From assembly GCA_003133245.1 (NCBI GenBank), contig PKWM01000045.1:1-38705 (forward strand): a stretch of 38,705 bases of DNA, read 5' to 3'. A program made the position numbers and the translations under genes. Every line of letters begins with the position of its first letter. The first letter of the stretch is position 1. Of the stretch, positions 33,533 to 38,705 are shown piece after piece. Source of the stretch: Rhodoferax sp. (GTDB lineage: Bacteria > Pseudomonadota > Gammaproteobacteria > Burkholderiales > Burkholderiaceae_C). Under the pieces are notes generated by a model. The model worked only from the letters and a program-made list of their open reading frames with translations. It was not told the origin of the DNA and did no database searches.

Positions 33533-33823
33533 ATGTCAAAAGGCTACTGGATTGCTCGAGTCGATGTCGCCGACATCGAACAGTACAAGCTTTATGTGGC
33601 TGCAAATGCCAAGCCATTTGCAGCGTTTGGAGCCAAGTTCCTGGTTCGATCTGGGCGCTTCGAGGCACCGGAAGGAACAAGTCGTAGTCGCAATGTCGTG
33701 ATCGAGTTCCCGTCGTACCAGGATGCCCTCGCCTGCTATCGCTGCCCTGAGTATCAAGAAGCCATGAAACTAAGGCTAGCCGTATCTACTGGTGACTTAA
33801 TCATTGTCGAAGGATACGAGTAA
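33533..33823 (+). CDS. DUF1330 family protein
   Basis: The 96-aa protein fits DUF1330, small ferredoxin-like-fold (dimeric alpha/beta barrel) proteins. MSKGYWIARVDVADIEQYKLYVAANAKPFAAFGAKFLVRSG matches the usual start (K-G-Y-x-I-x-x-x-x-V-x-D ... Y), and RNVVIEFPSYQDALACYRCPEYQEAMKLR matches the core, including the conserved YxxPEYQ. It ends with the family's common IVEGY. Function is unknown. It lies 50 bp after the GGDEF-EAL gene and converges on the comEC remnant with a 17-bp gap. Confidence 0.88.
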   Translation: MSKGYWIARVDVADIEQYKLYVAANAKPFAAFGAKFLVRSGRFEAPEGTSRSRNVVIEFPSYQDALACYRCPEYQEAMKLRLAVSTGDLIIVEGYE

Positions 33824-33840
33824 GTCAAGCGATCCCGACA

Positions 33841-35516
33841 TCAAGGTACCCGGTGCTGCCAATAGCGCAGGCCCTCGGCGCGCTGACATTTGACCTCATC
33901 GGGCTGCGCCGACTGCCAGGTGGCGGCACCACAGTGGGGTGAATCGATGACGCGGATGTGGCGCTCGGCGTAGCGTGCCAACACCGACTCGGCCGGATGA
34001 CCATAGCGGTTGCGGTAACCGGCTTGCACCAGCGCGATCGGCGGCTGCACGGCGTCCAGAAAAACGGCGCTGCTGGCGTTTTTGCTGCCGTGGTGCCCCA
34101 CCAGCAACACGTCGGCTTTGAGTGGCACGCCTTCAGCCAGCAGCCGCACCTCCTGCGCCTGCTCAAGGTCTCCCATCAGCAGCGCCGAGCGCAGCCCGTT
34201 GGAAATACGCAAGACGCAACTCACGGCATTGGTTTTTTTGACCAGCACATAGTCTTCGGCGCTAGGGTGCAGCACTTCAAAATCAACCCCGTCCCAGCGC
34301 CAGCGCTGCCCCGCCAGGCAGCGCCGGGCCGGGCGCACCGCTTGCAACTCATGCCCCTCTTCAATGGAGCTGAGCAACTCGGCTTGTGGCTGCATCAGCA
34401 GCAGCGCCAGCGCACCGCCGCTGTGGTCGCTGTCACGGTGACTGATCACGACCTTATCCAGGCGCACATCAAGCGCCCGCAGCAATGGCACCAACACGCG
34501 CTGGCCGGCATCGTTGTCACGACCAAAACGCGGCCCGCTGTCATACATCAGCGCGTGGCTGGCGGTGCGCACCAGCACTGCATTGCCCTGCCCGATATCG
34601 GCAGCCAACAATTCAAACTGACCTTCTGCCGGGCGCGGTGCCTGCCACAGCAACACCGGCAACATCAGCGGCAGGCCCAGCAGCCGCAAGTTCCAAGGCA
34701 GTTGCAGCGCCAGCAACAAGCCGCCCAGCACACCCACGGCCCCAGCCCACAGCGGTGCTTGTGCCAGCACGAGCGTGGCAAACGGTAGCCCCGCTAACAG
34801 TTGCAGATACCCATTCAATGCCGTCAACGCCAGCGCCGCCAAATCCCACAGCGGTGCCACCAGCACGCCCGCCATCGCCAGCGGCGTGACCACCAGCGTC
34901 ACCCAGGGTATCGCCAAGGCATTGGCCGCCAGCCCCACCAGCGAGACCTGACCAAACAGCAGCAGCGTGAGCGGCGTCAAGGCCAGCGTGATGACCCATT
35001 GCTCGTGGAACATGGCCCCCACGCTTGCCATTGCACGGGCGGCGCGGCTCGGCGCGGCATCGGTGCTCAATTCAATCGCTGCATTCCCACTGGCAACACC
35101 CGAATCGGTGGCAAACAAGACCCCGACCGCGACAAAGCTGAGCCAGAAACCTGCCTGTAGCAACGCCCACGGATCCACCGCCACCACCAGCGCACAGGCC
35201 AATAACCAAACCAGCGGCCAGGGCCAGCGCTTGCCCGAGAGCCGCAGCAAGCCCACCGTGGCGAGCATCAGCACGGTGCGCTGCGAGGGCACGCCCCAGC
35301 CGCTGAACAAAGCATAGGCAGCCGCCAGCAAAACGCCGCCAACCAAGGCCGCGCTCGGCGCTGGGAGCCACAAACAAAGCGCGCCCGAGCGGCGCCACAG
35401 CCAGCCCACCAGTAAAGCTGCCAACCAGGCAAACATGGTGATGTGCAAGCCCGAGATGCTCATTAAATGCGCGACACCGGTAGCGCGAAAAATATCCCAG
35501 TCGGCGCGCTGGACAC
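33841..35516 (-). pseudogene. comEC: comEC/rec2, 5'-truncated
   Basis: ComEC forms the inner-membrane channel for DNA uptake; family members are about 750-850 aa. Here about 540-558 codons remain. The sequence begins inside the Competence domain (QRADWDIFRATGVAHLMSIS, then GLHITMFAWLAALLVGW), passes through its helices and ends with the metallo-beta-lactamase-like domain, including SHRDSDHSGG (His342, Asp344, Asp346, His347 counted from ATG 35463). In-frame homology continues upstream of that ATG to about 35516 and then runs into repeat DNA with a TGA near 35540. The N-terminal OB-fold domain and first helices are therefore lost, so DNA-uptake function is very doubtful. Confidence 0.85.
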
Positions 35517-35524
35517 CGACATTA

Positions 35525-35848
35525 AAGTCATTAAGTCAGACAATAAGTCGTTAAATGATGAATTTCGGACAATAAGTCGTTAAATGAGCGCCCTCCAGCC
35601 CAGGTCTAATTAGCTGGGAAAGTCGTTAAATGGAGGCTCAAAAAACGTCATTTCAGTGGAGGCTTTCAGTTTCCCGATTGATGAGTCTCCGTTTTCGCGA
35701 AACTGCCATTGACCCTTCCAAACGTCGCCCTAACCCAAACATCCTTTTTGCGGGAAACACCGAAAGGCCCAAAAAGTGCCAATTTTGTGTGTTTCAGACA
35801 ATATGTCGTTAAATGAAAAAGCGGTTCCGACAATAAGTCGTTAAACGA
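35525..35848 (+). repeat. Cluster of GACAATAAGTCGTTAAATGA direct repeats
   Basis: Four same-strand copies of a 20-mer are present: 35539-35558 and 35568-35587 (exact GACAATAAGTCGTTAAATGA), 35797-35816 (one change, ATATG) and 35829-35848 (one change, AAACGA). Each is preceded by TCNG- or TCCG-like bases. Partial copies lie at 35525-35538 (AAGTCATTAAGTCA) and 35619-35634 (AAAGTCGTTAAATGGA). The full copies form two pairs with starts 29 and 32 bp apart. The left pair begins about 20 bp from the comEC breakpoint. The regular pairs suggest recombinase or transposase binding sites at the end of a mobile element. Between the pairs are 160 bp of non-coding DNA. Confidence 0.85.
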
Positions 35849-35880
35849 CCGAATGCCCGTACAGGCTCCCCCGGAGTCGC

Positions 35881-36120
35881 TTAGTCGCTGGTCGGCAGCT
35901 CAAACAGCCTAGTCACGGGCACGGATAGGACATCCGCCAGTTTCTGGACGTTGTCGACGGTCGCGTTCGCTAGTCGCCGCTCTACCTGACTCACATAGGT
36001 TCGATGAAAACCTGCCCTCTCAGCAAGCTTTTCCTGGGAAATCCCCAACTTGATTCGAAGTTCTTGGACATTTGCCGCCAATAGATTGCGCGCATCCGGC
36101 GCCCGGTCTTGTTTCTTCAT
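35881..36120 (-). CDS. XRE-family HTH transcriptional regulator
   Basis: The 79-aa protein is almost entirely one Cro/C1-type helix-turn-helix domain: LAANVQELRIKLGISQEKLAERAGFHRTYVSQVERRLANATVDNVQKLADVLSVPVTRLFE. The recognition helix is about residues 36-46 (HRTYVSQVERR). Such small proteins are common repressors in mobile elements, phages and toxin-antitoxin or restriction systems. It diverges from the small-ORF operon across 166 bp, and a 10-bp direct repeat overlapping that operon's promoter is a plausible binding site. No strong ribosome binding site is seen before ATG 36120. Confidence 0.93.
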   Translation of the reverse strand: MKKQDRAPDARNLLAANVQELRIKLGISQEKLAERAGFHRTYVSQVERRLANATVDNVQKLADVLSVPVTRLFELPTSD

Positions 36121-36172
36121 ACTTGGAGAATGCCTAAATTCGGTCCTAAAATCTACAGCCTAACCATCTACC

Positions 36173-36204
36173 GTTTTTACATTCACTGTTTTTACATCTA
36201 TACT
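36173..36204 (+). promoter_or_regulatory. Sigma-70 promoter with direct-repeat operator for the small-ORF operon
   Basis: TTTACA (36176-36181) and TATACT (36199-36204) are separated by 17 bp, a near-consensus sigma-70 promoter reading toward the small ORFs. GTTTTTACAT occurs twice on the same strand (36173-36182 and 36188-36197), 15 bp apart, covering the -35 box and spacer. This is a likely operator, with the divergent XRE protein the obvious candidate. Downstream, TTGGAGCCTCCAA (36230-36242) is a short palindrome in the presumed leader. Confidence 0.6.
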
Positions 36205-36286
36205 CGAAAAGAACATACAGGTCACTAAATTGGAGCCTCCAACGTCGACGCCCATGTCGTACTCGCCGCCCTGTCAAAGGAAGCAG

Positions 36287-36409
36287 ATGAATGCTGAAAC
36301 CAATACCAACCTGCTCATTCCGCCCTGGGCAAGTGCCACATATGTGCCCGCGCATCCTGAAAGCCTTTTCTATATCCCATTGGAACCAGACGTACGAGGC
36401 AAGAAATGA
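36287..36409 (+). CDS. Small hypothetical protein, 40 aa (first ORF of islet operon)
   Basis: This small ORF begins at an ATG preceded by AAGGAAG at 6-bp spacing, a strong ribosome binding site. Its stop overlaps the next ORF start (ATGA). The product begins MNAETNTNLLIPPW and ends PDVRGKK, with several prolines and aromatics and no recognised domain. Ribosome binding site and coupling support translation; it could instead be mainly a leader peptide that opens translation of the next gene. I do not recognise it. Confidence 0.6.
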   Translation: MNAETNTNLLIPPWASATYVPAHPESLFYIPLEPDVRGKK

Positions 36410-36675
36410 CAAAACCCACCGACCGTACGCGCGCCCTTGTTCAAACCAAACATTTCCTTCGTGAGTTGACTGACAAAACCGACATGCCGCGGGTGCCGCA
36501 AACGGTCCGCGACATTGCCCGCAGGCTAATGCAGCATTACCCGACCTATGCCGACATTGCGCTTGCTCATGAAGTAATGCCCGAGCGATATGCCGCGCTA
36601 CCGCCGCACTGGCATCGGCCTGATAACCCGTCGACTCTGGGCGCAGTCGATGCCGCCAACGATGGCGAAGAATAA
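36406..36675 (+). CDS. BPSL0761-family-like protein, paralogue A
   Basis: This 89-aa protein is the first of three related copies in the operon. The common pattern is RTR-x-L-x-x-T-x-x-FL-x-x-L, then PRVP-x-x-VR-x-x-A-x-x-L, YP-x-x-x-DI-x-x-AH and a P near the end, seen here as DRTRALVQTKHFLRELTD, PRVPQTVRDIARRLMQHYP and DIALAHEVMP. This helical pattern matches what I know as the BPSL0761 family of uncharacterised betaproteobacterial proteins (recognised from memory). Function unknown. It is translationally coupled to the 40-aa ORF before it and followed after 2 bp by a 55-aa ORF. Confidence 0.8.
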   Translation: MTKPTDRTRALVQTKHFLRELTDKTDMPRVPQTVRDIARRLMQHYPTYADIALAHEVMPERYAALPPHWHRPDNPSTLGAVDAANDGEE

Positions 36676-36677
36676 AT

Positions 36678-36845
36678 ATGGCCATTTGCCGCCCAGTCCC
36701 AAACCTAACGCCAGAACAAATCGCTCTGCACGGTCGCATTTCTGACCCCCAGTATGTACGACTGTTTTCACTCGATGCAGCAGTCGCACTCTACGATGGC
36801 AGACCAGTTGCGACGTGCTCATCGCTTATGCAAGAAGGATATTGA
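36678..36845 (+). CDS. Small hypothetical protein, 55 aa
   Basis: The ORF starts 2 bp after the stop of paralogue A and ends 7 bp before the start of paralogue B. The product begins MAICRPVPNLTPEQIALHGR and continues DPQYVRLFSLDAAVALYDGRPV, reading like a compact folded domain with a coherent amphipathic pattern. It is unrecognised. Its tight fit between two members of one family on the same strand is the main support that it is a real gene. Confidence 0.62.
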   Translation: MAICRPVPNLTPEQIALHGRISDPQYVRLFSLDAAVALYDGRPVATCSSLMQEGY

Positions 36846-36852
36846 AAACAAA

Positions 36853-37121
36853 ATGACCACCCCATTCGAGCGCACACGCTCCCTCCTTCAAACCAAATCT
36901 TTTTTGCTCAAACTCGTGGACACAAAACGCCTGCCGCGGTGCCGAAGTCAGTGCGGGAACATGCGGAGTACCTGCTGCGCCACTACCCGAGCTATTCCGA
37001 CATTGAGCTTGCTCACAAAGTGCTTCCTGATGTGTATGGCCCGGTGCCACCCTTTTCTCGTGTCCACGGGAGAACAGCAATTACGGAGCTGGGGCTGGAC
37101 AAAATTGGAAGCAAGAAATGA
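36853..37121 (+). pseudogene. BPSL0761-family-like paralogue B, frameshifted
   Basis: The first part (ATG 36853: MTTPFERTRSLLQTKSFLLKLVD) and the second part (from 36939: VPKSVREHAEYLLRHYPSYSDIELAHKVLPDVYG) together match paralogues A and C along their whole length, but in different frames. The other copies have PRVP; here the sequence CCGCGGTGCCG lacks one G (36937-36941), so a single-base deletion in a GGG run explains the shift. The stop of the second frame overlaps the next ATG (ATGA) exactly as elsewhere in the operon, so the shift is recent or a sequencing error. The shifted frame runs on to 37140 as an unrelated tail. Confidence 0.8.
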
Positions 37122-37474
37122 CAATCGCAAAACACCATAAGTGCGGTGCGTGCGGATGGGTGCACTTTGAGTTGTCACTCAAAGACGCGCAGACACACAC
37201 CGACGCGGTAAACGCGGCACCCCTGGCAGGCCGCAAGCCAGTGACTGTGGACCGCTACTCTGTTTGTAGCAGGTGCGGCGCGTCCAGCGAGACGTTTGTG
37301 CCGGCGCTGCCTGGCGATGCACCGCCGCTGTCGAATCTGCGCGGCGTTGTGCTGTTGACACCTGCCATTGCGGACTTCGAACCGCTCACCGGGGCCCAGT
37401 ACGACGTGCTCGAACGCGCCGCCGCGAAAGTGCACGGTCGTGTGCGCAGTTCTTTGCTACCAAAAAAAGATTGA
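37118..37474 (+). CDS. Putative zinc-ribbon protein, 118 aa
   Basis: The protein has two CxxC pairs spaced like a zinc ribbon: HHKCGACGWVHFELS near the N-terminus and YSVCSRCGASSETFVPA about 40 residues later. A C-terminal half (LRGVVLLTPAIADFEPLTGAQYDVLERAAAKVHGR) has no known motif. Similar short zinc-ribbon proteins are found as hypothetical proteins; I do not know a function. It is coupled to paralogue B (ATGA overlap) and followed 8 bp later by paralogue C. Confidence 0.78.
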   Translation: MTIAKHHKCGACGWVHFELSLKDAQTHTDAVNAAPLAGRKPVTVDRYSVCSRCGASSETFVPALPGDAPPLSNLRGVVLLTPAIADFEPLTGAQYDVLERAAAKVHGRVRSSLLPKKD

Positions 37475-37482
37475 CCACAAGC

Positions 37483-37731
37483 ATGACAGAGCCACACCAG
37501 CGCACCAGGGCGCTGCTGAAAACAAGATATTTTCTTGAGCAGCTCACAAGCGCGGCGGACACTCCGCGCGTGCCTGCAGACGTGCGCGCGTTTGCTAAGC
37601 AATTGCTGCGCGACTACCCAACGCATGACGACATAGAGGCCGCGCACCAAGCTTTGCCCGACATCTTCGGGCCAGTAATGCAACGACAAGCCTTAGGGCT
37701 TCCGGCGAGCGAATTCGAAAGGAGAAAATAA
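37483..37731 (+). CDS. BPSL0761-family-like protein, paralogue C
   Basis: This 82-aa protein, begun at ATG 37483, matches paralogues A and B: HQRTRALLKTRYFLEQLTS, then PRVPADVRAFAKQLLRDYP and DDIEAAHQALPDIFGP. The frame is open further upstream (to 37273) in sequence that codes for the zinc-ribbon protein in another frame, so the shorter start is used. Divergence between the three copies is high, so the duplication is old. Just before its end is AAGGAG, the ribosome binding site for the next ORF. Function unknown. Confidence 0.8.
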   Translation: MTEPHQRTRALLKTRYFLEQLTSAADTPRVPADVRAFAKQLLRDYPTHDDIEAAHQALPDIFGPVMQRQALGLPASEFERRK

Positions 37732-37732
37732 C

Positions 37733-37992
37733 ATGGCCAGACTTCACCGCCTTTTGACGCCGTCTACGGCTTGTGTCTTCATTTTGCTCGCAAACAAGGT
37801 TGCCGCCTGCACGGGCCGCACCCGGCAAAAGACGCCCTGATTTATGCCGAGTGCTGCTTGCAGGCGGCACCGCCGGAGGCGTACGCGCCGGCACACGCGT
37901 ACCTCGACGAGCGGTACAGTTTGGAAGTGCCGCCGGGGAGGCTGGAAGCGCTATTGAACTTGGCAGAAAATATTGAAAGAGCCCTGCAATGA
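37733..37992 (+). pseudogene. Unrecognised small protein, probably frameshifted near its start
   Basis: ATG 37733 has a strong AGGAG ribosome binding site 8-9 bp upstream but opens a 35-codon frame without character. The neighbouring frame, open from the preceding TAA, encodes a coherent product: SPPFDAVYGLCLHFARKQGC, then RLHGPHPAKDALIYAECCLQ and RLEALLNLAENIERALQ, ending with TGA at 37992. Adding one base near 37741-37745 (for example a third T in CTTC) would join ATG and product (MARLSPPFDAVYG...). The only in-frame alternative start is TTG 37771 inside the conserved-looking part. Cys/His content is notable. Not recognised. Confidence 0.55.
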
Positions 37993-38078
37993 CCGTCGGC
38001 GAGCTCATCATCAAAGAAACTGCCGGCACCGTCCGATTACCGAAAATCCCTGCTTTCCGTCGCGAGCCGCCCCAGTAG
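37989..38078 (+). CDS. Truncated last ORF of the islet operon, 29 codons
   Basis: ATG 37989 overlaps the preceding stop (ATGA), continuing the coupling pattern. The product begins MTVGELIIKETAGTVRLPKI and then runs antisense into the 3' end of dnaE2 until TAG at 38076-38078. The last 14 codons are therefore simply the complementary strand of dnaE2. This suggests that the operon's final gene was cut at the junction at about 38036. It is a likely remnant rather than a functional gene. Confidence 0.45.
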   Translation: MTVGELIIKETAGTVRLPKIPAFRREPPQ

Positions 38079-38705
38079 CGGCGTCAAATCCACGAGATGA
38101 CCTGCAATCAGATTGCGCACTTCACCCTCTCGCTGCCATGTGCCATGGACCCCGAGCAGCCTTGATTCCAACAGCACTCTACGTTGTCTCTCCCGCACCC
38201 GCTTCCAAACAATGACCTGAATGGCACCCTCCTCGTCCTCCAGTGACACGAAGACAGTTCCACCCGCAGTTTCAGGCTGCTGACGCACTGTCACGATGCC
38301 ACAGACTCGCACCAGGCGGCCATTGGGCAAGTCACGAACTTGGCCTGACGACAAGAATCGCTTTGATGCCAGATGTCCTCGCAATAACGCCAGCGGATGT
38401 CGCCGCAAAGTGAGTCCTGTCGATGCGTAGTCCCAAGTGATTTCCTCCCCTTCCGGCGCCTCGGGCAACTCCAGATAGTCTTCGTTGACTGGCGCGTCCC
38501 GCAGCAGCTCGGGTGGTGCATGCAGTGCAGCGGCATCCCACACCTGCTGCCGCCGGTGGCCAGAGAGACTGGTCAACGCATCTGCGGCGGCCAGCAGCTT
38601 CATCTCATGCTGTTCAAGATTGGCTCTTCGGGACAGGTCCCCAGCATCCTCAAATGGTCCCGCCTGCCGTGCAGCCACGATGCGGTGGTTGGCGACAATT
38701 ACCTT
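38037..38705 (-). CDS. dnaE2: Error-prone DNA polymerase DnaE2/ImuC, C-terminal part
   Basis: The last 223 codons of a C-family polymerase extend to the window edge; the frame is open at 38705, so the 5' part lies outside. QAGPFEDAGDLSRRANLEQHEM is the helix-hairpin-helix region, and DALTSLSGHRRQQVWDAAAL is typical of DnaE2 rather than DnaE1. The OB domain follows (GRLVRVCGIVTVRQQPETAGGTVFVSLEDEEGAIQVIVW), ending in HLVDLTPLLGRLATESRDF, close to the usual DnaE2 end, so the 3' end is intact. DnaE2 acts with ImuA/ImuB in SOS mutagenesis; those genes would be expected upstream, outside the window. Confidence 0.93.
   Translation of the reverse strand, partial: KVIVANHRIVAARQAGPFEDAGDLSRRANLEQHEMKLLAAADALTSLSGHRRQQVWDAAALHAPPELLRDAPVNEDYLELPEAPEGEEITWDYASTGLTLRRHPLALLRGHLASKRFLSSGQVRDLPNGRLVRVCGIVTVRQQPETAGGTVFVSLEDEEGAIQVIVWKRVRERQRRVLLESRLLGVHGTWQREGEVRNLIAGHLVDLTPLLGRLATESRDFR

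Noticed and set aside
35630..35812. 60-codon + strand frame inside the repeat cluster
   Set aside because: It runs through repeat DNA, has no ribosome binding site and no recognisable composition; treated as non-coding.
35525..35848. Possible CRISPR array
   Set aside because: Spacing is irregular (9, 12, over 200 bp between copies), the repeats are only 20 bp, and no cas genes are present.
36754..37140. 128-codon frame as an intact gene
   Set aside because: Its first 33 codons overlap the 55-aa ORF in another frame and its tail after the shift has no similarity to the paralogues. The family signal starts at ATG 36853 and moves to another frame at about 36939.

Overview
The window looks like a chromosomal segment of a betaproteobacterium, most likely Burkholderiales/Comamonadaceae (Rhodoferax- or Polaromonas-like). 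This is an inference from the protein repertoire, the gene order and moderately high G+C, not from a search. About 35 kb is ordinary, densely packed core genome. The last 3 kb (about 35.5-38.04 kb) is clearly foreign.

Layout. 1-225: end of an ankyrin-repeat gene on the + strand. 226-305: short convergent gap with a dif-like sequence. 306-6646 (- strand): guaB, guaA, a PaiB-like FMN protein, tadA, an LD-carboxypeptidase and a cyclase-FHA protein, mostly closely spaced. 6744-7268 (+): secreted DUF4124 protein. 7290-8070 (-): rnfH/ratA overlapping pair. 8148-8621 (+): smpB. 8731-9606 (-): EamA transporter. 9695-18117 (-): the transcription/translation cluster rimP-nusA-infB-rbfA-truB-typA. 18233-22751 (-): etfB-etfA-acyl-CoA dehydrogenase-nitronate monooxygenase, with a promoter and palindromic operator candidate upstream and a strong hairpin terminator at the end. 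22904-23851 (-): histone-deacetylase-family amidohydrolase. 24066-29210 (+): moxR-DUF58-TgpA-like transglutaminase with overlapping ends, then an MltB-type lytic transglycosylase. 29382-33823 (+): FeeM-like acyltransferase, a 7TM-PAS-GGDEF-EAL c-di-GMP protein and a DUF1330 protein. 33841-35516 (-): C-terminal two thirds of comEC, cut off at its 5' side. 35517-38036: an islet with a cluster of 20-bp direct repeats, an XRE regulator and a divergent chain of eight very small, often ATGA-overlapping ORFs. Three of these are paralogues of the BPSL0761-type family, and two reading frames are shifted. 38037-38705 (-): 3' end of a DnaE2/ImuC polymerase gene running off the window.

The most unusual part is the 2.5-kb islet. 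It pairs a repeat array resembling recombinase or transposase binding sites with a single transcription unit built from repeating 'BPSL0761-like protein plus different small partner' modules. The promoter has near-consensus boxes and a 10-bp direct repeat that may be the operator of the divergent XRE repressor. I do not know its function.

Several non-coding repeat families also lie between or within core genes: a GGGACAGA/TCTGTCCC REP-like family, a 162-bp palindrome before moxR, a 91-bp inverted repeat between smpB and eamA, and a dispersed palindromic repeat that appears to have been inserted into the 5' end of mltB. No rRNA, tRNA, CRISPR array or intact insertion sequence was seen.
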